From NCBI RefSeq assembly GCF_017744445.1, contig NZ_JAGIBH010000009.1, positions 124,001-188,000 of the forward strand: 64,000 bases of DNA, given 5' to 3'. The position numbers and the translations under genes were made by a program. Numbering within the stretch: the stretch's first letter is position 1; each line of letters opens with the position of its first letter. The notes beneath the pieces are model-generated. The model made no database searches. It was not told the DNA's origin and worked only from the letters and a program-made list of their open reading frames with translations. This document shows positions 7,816-14,285 of the stretch, piece by piece. Origin of the DNA: Caulobacter sp. Lineage in GTDB: Bacteria > Pseudomonadota > Alphaproteobacteria > Caulobacterales > Caulobacteraceae.

Positions 7816-7890
7816 GGTTGAGAGCTCCGATTTCGGAGTTGAGAACAAAGAGAGAACAATTTATAGGAGTGAGGAAGGCGACAAACCTGC

Positions 7891-7942
7891 CTTCTTCCCC
7901 CTCCGGGGGAGGAGGGCCGCAGGCCCGGAGGGGGCAAGTCAG
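7891..7942 (+). repeat. Family G repeat, left flank of DUF559 gene
   Basis: Starts CTTCTTCCCCCTCCGGGGG and ends CGGAGGGGGCAAGT with a GGGCCGCAGGCCC inner hairpin. The reverse-complement copy lies at 8299-8350, on the other side of the DUF559 gene. Confidence 0.85.
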
Positions 7943-7952
7943 GGAATTCGCA

Positions 7953-8396
7953 ATGCCAGCGCCCAAGACGACCGTCGCGAATGCGCGACGCCTCAGGAAG
8001 CAAATGTCCAAACCGGAGTTGAACCTCTGGCACGCTCTACGGCGTGGCGGCCTGAACGATCTGAAGTTCCGCCGCCAACATCCGGTTGGGCCGTACGTCC
8101 TGGATTTCTATTGCGCATCCTTGCGGCTGGCCGTGGAGGTGGACGGCTACGACCACTGCCTTGGATCACGACCTCGGCGGGACGCTACGCGCGATCAATG
8201 GCTCGTCGCGATCGGCATACGGACGCTTCGCATTCCCGCCCGCGACGTCTTGGCTTCAGTAGACGATACGCTTTCGACGATGCGAGAACACATCGCTCAC
8301 TTGCCCCCTCCGGATGCTGCGCATCCTCCTCCCCCGGAGGGGGAAGAAGGTTTGCGTTGCCATTCTTCCGGCCCTTCGGGCCACCTCCCCCGCTAG
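7953..8396 (+). CDS. DUF559 (Vsr-like fold) endonuclease-like protein
   Basis: 147 residues starting MPAPKTTVANARRLRKQMSK, with AGGGAA upstream. DUF559 hallmarks: PELNLWHALRR, LKFRRQHPVGPYVLDFYC and the metal-binding LAVEVDGYDH (Asp/Glu cluster of the Vsr/PD-(D/E)XK-like fold). Biochemical role is not established. The conserved domain ends near residue 113; the rest (from HLPPPDAAHPPPP) is translated from a repeat and may be junk extension. It is inserted on the opposite strand between GTA g2 and g3 and bracketed by inverted family G repeats. A paralogue with the same bracketing lies at 56188-56556. Confidence 0.85.
   Translation: MPAPKTTVANARRLRKQMSKPELNLWHALRRGGLNDLKFRRQHPVGPYVLDFYCASLRLAVEVDGYDHCLGSRPRRDATRDQWLVAIGIRTLRIPARDVLASVDDTLSTMREHIAHLPPPDAAHPPPPEGEEGLRCHSSGPSGHLPR
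8299..8350 (-). repeat. Family G repeat, right flank of DUF559 gene (inverted)
   Basis: Reverse complement of the copy at 7891-7942: begins ACTTGCCCCCTCCGG, ends CGGAGGGGGAAGAAGG, with a GATGCTGCGCATC inner hairpin. It overlaps the 3' end of the DUF559 reading frame. Confidence 0.85.
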
Positions 8397-8406
8397 GCGG
8401 AGGGTC

Positions 8407-9729
8407 TTAGAGGCCGCGCAACCGCGGCGCGCCCCGTCCGCTCAGCATCAACTCACTCACCGCCCAAACCAGCGCATCCGCGCGGTCCGGGCTGTGCTCC
8501 AGGTCCCCCGACCCGAGCGCCATCAGTTCCTCCTCCAGCGCCGGAAAGGCCCCGCAGTGCAAGACCCGGCCCTGTTCGTACAAGGCCGCCACCGGCTCGG
8601 CCCTTGCGCGCTTGCCCACCGAGGCCTTCACCAGCCTGATCCGGCACGGCGGATCGGCCTGGGCCAATACCGAGCGAACCATGTCGCCGCCCTGGTTGGC
8701 CTCGGCCACCAGCGCGTCAGCCGCCCACGTCCGCGCGGCGCTAACCGCCCTCGCCGCCCAGCCCGCCGGCGACAGGCCCCGCGCGGTCTCGTCGGCCAGC
8801 ACGAACGCCCGGTCGTCCCGGCGGCCCACGACCACGATCCCGCAGGCGTCGCCGCCGGCCGTGGCGGGCGGGTCCACCGCCACGACCACGCGGTCCAGCC
8901 GCGCGGGTCGCGCCGCCCGGCAGCGGGCAAGATCCTCGGCGCGGAACAGGCCGCCGTCGGTCTCGACGATGATCCCATCCAGCTCCTGGGCGGCCAGGCG
9001 CGTGCCGCCGTACAGGCTCTCCAGCGTCCGCAGGAAGGCGGGCGCCAGGTTGCCGGCGTTGAGCGAGGTGCCGGCGCGCGTCAGGTGGACGCCTGGCTCG
9101 ACCATCAAGGTCTTCAACGCCCGCGTGGGCTTGGGCGTCGAGGTCACCACCAGCCTAGGATCGGTCCCCAGGCGCAGGCCGAAGCGCAGCATGGCCAGGG
9201 TCTCGGCCGGCCGTCGCCAGGCGCAGAACTCATCGGCCCAGGCGGCGTGGAACTGGGGCCCGCGCAGGCTGTCGGGATCCTCCGCCGAGAAGGCGTAGGC
9301 CACCGCGCCATTGGGCCAGACCAGCCGCCGGCGCGAGGCTTCCCAGCGGGGGCGAAACAACGGACCGCCCATCGCCTTCAGGCCCGACGGTCCCTCGATC
9401 ATCACTTCACGCACGTCGTGCAGGGTGGGACCGACCAGGGCCAGGGCGGGATGCGCAAGAGCCTGCAAGGTGATCCAGCGCGCGCCGGCGAAGGTCTTGC
9501 CGGCGCCGCGCCCGCCCAGCATCAGCCAGGTCGACCAGGCCTCATGATCCGGGCTCTGCTGGTGAAGCGCCGGATCGGCCAGCAGCGCGCTCAACAGCCG
9601 TTGCTGATCCGGCGGCTCCAGGTTCGGCCAGGGCGGCGCGCCGCTTCTGTTCGATGAGGTCAGCCATGCGAGCAAAGCGCTCGGCAAGAGCGGCCTGAAG
9701 CTCTTCGGGATCGTCGGGGATGCCGTCAT
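8407..9729 (-). CDS. GTA large terminase / packaging ATPase (g2)
   Basis: 440 residues from the ATG at 9729. Walker A is GGRGAGKT (near residue 75), a Walker B-like acidic patch is AWADEFCAWRR, and the RNase H-like nuclease domain carries the first Asp in VVVAVDPPATAGGDACGIVVVG. It cuts and pumps host DNA into GTA heads. The N-terminus overlaps the small terminase gene by about 190 bases, unusually long; the true start may be a later TTG in frame (near LLAWLTSS). Downstream gene order is broken by the DUF559 insertion. Confidence 0.9.
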   Translation of the reverse strand: MTASPTIPKSFRPLLPSALLAWLTSSNRSGAPPWPNLEPPDQQRLLSALLADPALHQQSPDHEAWSTWLMLGGRGAGKTFAGARWITLQALAHPALALVGPTLHDVREVMIEGPSGLKAMGGPLFRPRWEASRRRLVWPNGAVAYAFSAEDPDSLRGPQFHAAWADEFCAWRRPAETLAMLRFGLRLGTDPRLVVTSTPKPTRALKTLMVEPGVHLTRAGTSLNAGNLAPAFLRTLESLYGGTRLAAQELDGIIVETDGGLFRAEDLARCRAARPARLDRVVVAVDPPATAGGDACGIVVVGRRDDRAFVLADETARGLSPAGWAARAVSAARTWAADALVAEANQGGDMVRSVLAQADPPCRIRLVKASVGKRARAEPVAALYEQGRVLHCGAFPALEEELMALGSGDLEHSPDRADALVWAVSELMLSGRGAPRLRGL

Positions 9730-9979
9730 GCATGGAAGCCTCGTCGTCATTGGCCGCCTCGTCGGCGGCGGCTATGGTCTTGGGTTCGGGGACCATGGTC
9801 GCGATCGCCTTGGCCGATCGGGCGAACACCCCGCAGGTGCGGGCGTCCTTCTCGATCTGGGCCTTTTCGGCGGGGTCTTCGGTCTCCAGGAATCTCTCGA
9901 GAAGCTTGTCCATCTTCTCGCTGAGGCGGGTCTGCAGCGTCTCGCTCCAGCCCTTCGCCTCGTCGCTTCTTCCGGCCAT
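9542..9979 (-). CDS. GTA small terminase-like protein (g1)
   Basis: 145 residues starting MAGRSDEAKGWSETLQTRLSE. Helical, with the IEKDARTCGVFARSAKAIATM segment characteristic of GTA g1 proteins (DNA-recognition subunit of the packaging motor). The acidic linker EAANDDEASMHDGIPDDPEEL precedes a C-terminal helix. First gene of the cluster on this strand; start ATG at 9979. The C-terminal 60 codons overlap the large terminase reading frame, so either this tail or the start of g2 may be shorter than drawn. Confidence 0.75.
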   Translation of the reverse strand: MAGRSDEAKGWSETLQTRLSEKMDKLLERFLETEDPAEKAQIEKDARTCGVFARSAKAIATMVPEPKTIAAADEAANDDEASMHDGIPDDPEELQAALAERFARMADLIEQKRRAALAEPGAAGSATAVERAAGRSGASPAEPGS

Positions 9980-10112
9980 GACACAAAGATACGGCGCCAG
10001 CGGGCGCGGATGATCGAGGACCGCGTAAAAGTGACAAGTCGTTGATTTCACGCGAGTCGATCTCGCGAATTCAGAGCGTTCAGGTCGCTCAATCCCCGTA
10101 GTCGAAGGGCCT

Positions 10113-10255
10113 GACCAGCCCCCTCCACCGGCTTCGCCGGTCCCCCTCCCCCAAAGAGGGGGAGGAGAGAGCGCCACCCGGACGGAGGGACGGCTTCCCT
10201 CTCCGCCCCGTTTGGGGGCGGACAGACCTGCGTGAGCAGGTCAGGTGGGGGCCTG
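10113..10255. repeat. Family A half-element plus second hairpin repeat
   Basis: 10113-10173 holds the right half of family A (CCCCTCCACCGGCTTCGCCGG then CCCCAAAGAGGGGGAGG). It is followed by a CCGCCCCGTTTGGGGGCGG and ACCTGCGTGAGCAGGT hairpin block to about 10255. The whole 9980-10378 gap otherwise holds only the promoter region of the dehydrogenase gene. Confidence 0.7.
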
Positions 10256-10343
10256 TGCTGAATTGACCTTCCTGTGGACGATCCACCGCCAACGCCCCAC
10301 CGATCCGCCAATCGTATTGGACTTGTCATGGTACCGCGCCCAT

Positions 10344-10354
10344 ATGTCCGACAA
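10344..10354. promoter_or_regulatory. FadR-type operator candidate upstream of dehydrogenase
   Basis: ATGTCCGACAA fits the FadR-subfamily consensus TNGTNNNACNA at all but one fixed base and shares the GTCNGAC core with the sites found in the xylan locus. It sits 25 bases before the GTG start. Single occurrence here, so tentative. Confidence 0.35.
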
Positions 10355-10378
10355 TATTGGAACTAAAGGACCACGAAC

Positions 10379-11962
10379 GTGAATCTGACGGGCGAGCTTC
10401 TGATCGGCGGCAAGAGCCGCAAGGGAACCAACGGCGAGATCCGTGGCGAGAACCCCGCGACCGGCGAGGTCCTGGAGCCCGCGTTCGGCGGCGCGACCAA
10501 GGCCGATGTCGAAGAGGCCGCCGCCCTGGCGTTTGATGCCTTCGCCGGCTATCGCGCCCTGCCCTACGAGACCCGCGCTACCTTCCTGGAAGCCATCGCC
10601 GAGCACATCGAGGCGCTGGGCGACGACCTGATCGTTCGCGTCATGGCCGAGACCGGCCTGCCCCGTCCGCGCCTGGAGGGCGAGCGCGCCCGCACCACCG
10701 GCCAGCTGCGCCTGTTCGCCAGCGTGCTGCGCGACGGCGGCTTCCTGGAAGCCCGCGTCGACCCGGCCATGCCCGACCGCAAGCCGCTTCCGCGTCCGGA
10801 CCTGCGCCTGCGCAACGTGCCGCTGGGCCCCGTGGCCGTGTTCGGCGCGTCGAACTTCCCGCTGGCCTTCTCGGTGGCCGGCGGCGACACCGCCAGCGCC
10901 CTGGCGGCCGGTTGCCCGGTCATCGTCAAGGCCCACCCGGCGCACCCCGGCACGTCCGAGTTGGTCGGCCGCGCCATCCAGGCCGCCGTGGCTTCGGTCG
11001 GCCTGCATCCGGGCGTGTTCTCGATGATCCACGACAGCGGCTATGAGGTCAGCCAGGCCCTGGTCGCCGATCCGCGCGTCAAGGCCGCCGGCTTCACCGG
11101 TTCGCGCCGCGGCGGCCTGGCTTTGCTGGCCATCGCCCAGGGCCGCCCCGAGCCGATCCCGTTCTATGCCGAGATGAGCAGCATCAATCCCGTGATCCTG
11201 CTGCCGGGCGCCCTGAAGGCCCGCGCGGAAAAGATCGCTCCGGACTTCGTGGCCGCCCTGACCCTGGGCGCGGGCCAGTTCTGCACCAATCCCGGCCTGA
11301 TCCTGGCCATCGACGGGCCGGAGCTGGATGCGTTCGTCGAAGCGGCTGGTAAGGCGGTCGAGGCCGCTCCGGCCTCGGTCATGCTGACCCCCGGCATCTG
11401 CAAGGCCTTCGCCCACGGGGTCGCGGCCCTGACCGAGGCCAAGGAAGTCACCACCGTGGCGCGCGGCGTGCCCGGTCCGGACGGCAGCCACACCGGCCGC
11501 GCGGCGCTGTTCAGCGTCGCCGCCGCCGACTTCCTGGCCAATCCGCGCCTGCACGAGGAGGTCTTCGGCGCCGCCTCGGTCGTGGTCCGGGCCAAGGACG
11601 AGGCCGAGTTGGCCAAGGTCATCGACGCCCTGGAAGGCCAGCTGACCATCGCCGTCCACCTGGAAGAGGCCGACCACGCCCTGACCGCCGCCCTGCTGCC
11701 GGCGCTGGAGCTGAAGGCCGGCCGCATTCTCGTGAACGGCTTCGGCACCGGCGTGGAAGTGGCACCGGCCATGGTCCATGGCGGCCCGTTCCCGGCCACC
11801 TCGGACGGTCGCGCGACCTCGGTCGGCACCCTGGCCATCGCCCGCTTCCTGCGTCCGGTCAGCTACCAGAACCTGCCCGAAGCGCTGCTGCCGGCCGAGC
11901 TGAAGACCGAAAACCCGCTGGGCATCGCCCGCCGGGTCGATGGCAAGGTGAAGCTGGGCTAA
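10379..11962 (+). CDS. 2,5-dioxovalerate (ketoglutarate semialdehyde) dehydrogenase
   Basis: 527 residues, GTG start at 10379 with AAAGGA upstream. Aldehyde dehydrogenase fold of the KGSADH type: [20 protein letters not shown] (cofactor-binding strand), [30 protein letters not shown], catalytic Glu in [11 protein letters not shown] and catalytic Cys in [11 protein letters not shown]. The EMSSINPV and FTGSRRGG motifs point to alpha-ketoglutaric semialdehyde dehydrogenases. These oxidise 2,5-dioxopentanoate to 2-oxoglutarate in non-phosphorylating pentose or uronate routes. It stands alone here, so the substrate pathway is inferred from the family and the pentose/uronate theme of the window. 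Confidence 0.88.
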   Translation: MNLTGELLIGGKSRKGTNGEIRGENPATGEVLEPAFGGATKADVEEAAALAFDAFAGYRALPYETRATFLEAIAEHIEALGDDLIVRVMAETGLPRPRLEGERARTTGQLRLFASVLRDGGFLEARVDPAMPDRKPLPRPDLRLRNVPLGPVAVFGASNFPLAFSVAGGDTASALAAGCPVIVKAHPAHPGTSELVGRAIQAAVASVGLHPGVFSMIHDSGYEVSQALVADPRVKAAGFTGSRRGGLALLAIAQGRPEPIPFYAEMSSINPVILLPGALKARAEKIAPDFVAALTLGAGQFCTNPGLILAIDGPELDAFVEAAGKAVEAAPASVMLTPGICKAFAHGVAALTEAKEVTTVARGVPGPDGSHTGRAALFSVAAADFLANPRLHEEVFGAASVVVRAKDEAELAKVIDALEGQLTIAVHLEEADHALTAALLPALELKAGRILVNGFGTGVEVAPAMVHGGPFPATSDGRATSVGTLAIARFLRPVSYQNLPEALLPAELKTENPLGIARRVDGKVKLG

Positions 11963-12019
11963 GGGTTCTCGAATCGCGGGCGCCCGCGTCTACTCGTCTG
12001 GATTGATAGGACGCCCGCG

Positions 12020-12673
12020 ATGACACCCCAGGAATTTCTCTCGCAGATCAGCCTGAACACCGCCCGCTTCGAGCGGGTCGCGGCGTTCGCCGGCGTGCCG
12101 GGGTTCCTGTCTTGGCAGGAGGGCTACGCTCTCCTGACCCTGGCCGAGGAGTGGCCGGCCGAAGGCGACGTGGTCGAGATCGGCAGCTTCAAGGGCCGCT
12201 CGACCTGCTTTCTGGCTCAAGGCTGCGCCACGTCCGGGCGCGGCGTGGTCTATGCCGTCGACCACTTCGAAGGCTCGCCCGAGCACCAGAAGGGCGGCCA
12301 CGAAGAGACCGCCGAGATCGTCAACGAAGGCACCACCTACGGCGCCTTCACCCAGAACATCGCCGCCGCCGGGCTGCAGGCGCATGTGCGGCCTCTGGTC
12401 GGCTCGGGCGTCGACGTGGCGCGCGACTTCACGGGCCAGGCGCGGATGCTGTTCATCGACGGCGACCACTCGTTCGACGGCACCCAGGCCGACTTCGACG
12501 CCTGGTTCCCGTTCGTGGCCGACACCGGCCTGATCTGCTTCCACGACTACCAGAACAGCCACTATCTGGACGGCGTGACCCGGTTCATCGAGACCGTGAT
12601 CATGCAGCACCCGCAGATGATCTTCCTGCACCGGGCCGACAGCCTGATGACCTTCATGAAAAAGGCCGCCTGA
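12020..12673 (+). CDS. Class I SAM-dependent methyltransferase
   Basis: 217 residues. Rossmann motif I is VVEIGSFKGRSTCFLAQG, preceded by a cap helix region; a late DGDHSFDGTQADFDAWFPFV motif and CFHDYQNSHYLDGVTRFIE resemble the methyltransferase_24 family, where Asp/His residues may bind metal. The substrate is unknown; relatives act on sugar or lipid moieties. No SD stronger than TAGGA precedes the ATG. It stands alone between the dehydrogenase and a family B repeat. Confidence 0.8.
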   Translation: MTPQEFLSQISLNTARFERVAAFAGVPGFLSWQEGYALLTLAEEWPAEGDVVEIGSFKGRSTCFLAQGCATSGRGVVYAVDHFEGSPEHQKGGHEETAEIVNEGTTYGAFTQNIAAAGLQAHVRPLVGSGVDVARDFTGQARMLFIDGDHSFDGTQADFDAWFPFVADTGLICFHDYQNSHYLDGVTRFIETVIMQHPQMIFLHRADSLMTFMKKAA

Positions 12674-12713
12674 GGCTCCAGGCGCAGTCAACGGGAAGCT
12701 CATCCCCCATCAC

Positions 12714-12817
12714 CGATCATCCCCGCGAAAGCGGGGACCCAAGCTGACTTTCAGGATGGGGCTAGACCGAGAGGTGACCCTGTGACTCGGCTTGGATCCC
12801 CGCTTTCGCGGGGAAAG
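12714..12817. repeat. Family B palindromic repeat
   Basis: TCATCCCCGCGAAAGCGGGG at one end and CCCCGCTTTCGCGGGGA at the other, around 50 unrelated bases. A second copy lies at 20133-20236. It fills most of the 247-base gap after the methyltransferase gene. Confidence 0.85.
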
Positions 12818-12886
12818 TCGGGCTGGGGTTAGCTCACTGTTGAGTGGCGATCCACCTAAGGCTGGGCTCGATAGTTAGGCGATCGC

Positions 12887-12914
12887 TTGACTATTTCCGC
12901 ATGTCGAGATACTT
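12887..12914 (+). promoter_or_regulatory. Promoter of leaderless arsR-type gene
   Basis: TTGACT (12887-12892), 16-base spacer, ATACTT (12909-12914). The predicted start of transcription falls on or next to the ATG at 12921, and no SD is present, so the mRNA is probably leaderless. Confidence 0.5.
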
Positions 12915-12920
12915 AAGCAC

Positions 12921-13256
12921 ATGCCTAACCAACAACCCTCGCTCGACCTCATGTTCCAGGCCCTCGCGGACCCCGCGCGGCGCGGCATGGTCGAGCGGCT
13001 CAGCCAAGGCCCCGCCTCGGTGAGCGAACTGGCCAGGCCGCTCGACATGTCCCTGCCGGCGGTCATGCAGCACCTGGCCATGCTGGAGGCGGGCGGGATC
13101 GTGACGTCGGAAAAGGTCGGCCGGGTGCGCACCTGCCGGATGAACCCCGACGTCCTGAGTCTGGCCGAACAGTGGATCAACCAGAGGCGCACCCAGTGGG
13201 AGCGACGCCTCGACCGCCTGGGGGACTTCCTGGCGGCCGAAGAGGACCCGAAATGA
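12921..13256 (+). CDS. ArsR-family transcriptional regulator
   Basis: 111 residues with an ArsR winged helix: FQALADPARRGMVERLSQGPASVSELARPLDMSLPAVMQHLAMLEAGGIV then the wing EKVGRVRTCRMNPDVL. No metal-binding cysteine motif, so it belongs to the class that pairs with SRPBCC proteins. The stop overlaps the downstream SRPBCC start (ATGA), a conserved two-gene unit. Probably autoregulatory. Start is the first ATG, just after a good promoter, with no SD. Confidence 0.9.
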   Translation: MPNQQPSLDLMFQALADPARRGMVERLSQGPASVSELARPLDMSLPAVMQHLAMLEAGGIVTSEKVGRVRTCRMNPDVLSLAEQWINQRRTQWERRLDRLGDFLAAEEDPK

Positions 13257-13711
13257 CCGACCGCAACGTGATCCACGCCACCTTCACCGTCGAGCGCACC
13301 TACGCCGCCTCGCCCGCCCGGGTGTTCGCGGCCTTCGCCGACCCGGAGAAGAAGAAGAAGTGGTTCAAGGGCCCCGACGAATGGGGCGTCCCCGACCAGA
13401 AGTACGACTTCCGCGTCGGCGGCGAGGAACACAGCATCGGCGGCCCGCCGGGCGAGCCGCCGCACCGGTTCTACAACCGGTATCTGGAGATCATCCCGAA
13501 CGCGCGGATCGTCTACACGTACTGGATGCACCACGGCGAGCCGCTGGCCTCGGCGTCGGTGGCGACGCTGGAGTTTCGGGCCGAGGGGGCCGGGACGCGG
13601 CTGGTGGTGACGGAGGTTGGGGCGTTCCTGGACGGGTACTACTCGGCCGAAGGGCGCGAGGAAGGGACGCGGCTGCTGCTGGAGGCGATCGTGCCGGTGG
13701 TGGAGGGCTAG
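13253..13711 (+). CDS. SRPBCC (AHSA1-type) domain protein
   Basis: 152 residues. START-like fold: FTVERTYAASPARVFAAFADPEKKKKWF at the N-terminus, then RFYNRYLEIIPNARIVYTYWM, VATLEFRAEGAGTRLVVTE and a C-terminal helix. Such proteins bind small hydrophobic ligands; ligand unknown. Translation is coupled to the ArsR gene by the ATGA overlap, which suggests the SRPBCC protein may tune or respond to the same signal. Confidence 0.88.
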   Translation: MTDRNVIHATFTVERTYAASPARVFAAFADPEKKKKWFKGPDEWGVPDQKYDFRVGGEEHSIGGPPGEPPHRFYNRYLEIIPNARIVYTYWMHHGEPLASASVATLEFRAEGAGTRLVVTEVGAFLDGYYSAEGREEGTRLLLEAIVPVVEG

Positions 13712-13727
13712 TCGGCCCGGGGCTCAC

Positions 13728-13860
13728 CTCTCCTCCCCCTCTTGGGGGAGGTGGCGCACCCGCGAAGCGCGGTGTGACGGAGGGGGCTGGTCATGAGCCG
13801 GCCGGCGCTGGCCCCTCCACCGCCTTCGGCGGTCCCCCTCCCCCAAAGGGGGAGGAGAGA
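13728..13860. repeat. Family A palindromic repeat
   Basis: CTCCTCCCCCTCTTGGGGGAGG at one end (CCCCC/GGGGG stem), CCCCAAAGGGGGAGGAGAG at the other, with GTGACGGAGGGGGCTGGTCATG in the middle. It lies between the convergent SRPBCC and cytochrome c genes. Other copies: 29158-29289, 44115-44245, 48806-48935, 58421-58551. Confidence 0.9.
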
Positions 13861-13878
13861 TGACCTATGCTCCCTCGC

Positions 13879-14280
13879 TTAGTGCGACGCCGCCGGCGGC
13901 GGCTTCGCAATCTTCGCCACATCCGCTTCCGTCACCGGCTTGGCATAAGCATTGCCAAAGTGGGTCCGCACATAGGTCACCACCTCGGCCATCTGGGCGT
14001 TGGACAAGGTCCCGCTGAACCCCGGCATCGCGCCCTTCCCGCCAGCCACCACCATGATCGGATAGGCCGCCCCCGCCAGCTTCGGGTTGCTCGCCAGCGG
14101 CGGAATGGTCCCCGCTCCCGTCGCGCCCTTGGCGTCGGCCATGTGGCAGGCTTGGCAGACCGCGCCATAGACCTGCTCGCCGGTCACCGGCTTGGGGACG
14201 CGGACGACACCGCCGGCCGAGTCTTGGGCCACGGCGGGAGACGCCAGCAGCAGCGCCGTCAGAACAACGAACTTCTTCAT
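13879..14280 (-). CDS. Periplasmic c-type cytochrome
   Basis: 133 residues. Signal peptide MKKFVVLTALLLASPAVAQ, a single haem site AVCQACHM (CxxCH) and a distal methionine in GGKGAMPGFSGTLSNAQMAEVVTYVRTHFGN, typical of class I cytochrome c. Start at the ATG at 14280, with GGAGG 10 bases before it; a TTG three codons earlier is less likely. It begins 5 bases after the stop of the flavin amine oxidase gene, so the two are almost surely co-transcribed, and the cytochrome is a plausible electron acceptor for that enzyme. Confidence 0.9.
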   Translation of the reverse strand: MKKFVVLTALLLASPAVAQDSAGGVVRVPKPVTGEQVYGAVCQACHMADAKGATGAGTIPPLASNPKLAGAAYPIMVVAGGKGAMPGFSGTLSNAQMAEVVTYVRTHFGNAYAKPVTEADVAKIAKPPPAASH

Positions 14281-14285
14281 GAGCC

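Noticed and set aside
1..9979. Cluster considered as an ordinary prophage
   Set aside because: No integrase, repressor, lysis or replication genes, no attachment-site repeats seen, and the gene order and small connector/tail set match GTA g1-g14.
10241..11779. Long minus-strand open frame opposite the aldehyde dehydrogenase gene
   Set aside because: It is a composition shadow of a clearly conserved ALDH gene; the product is Gly/Arg/His-rich with no family features. The same applies to the long open frames opposite both TonB receptors, the sensor kinases and GH67.
12707..12817. Family B ends considered as insertion-sequence terminal repeats
   Set aside because: Only about 50 bases lie between the ends, with no transposase frame and no visible target duplication.
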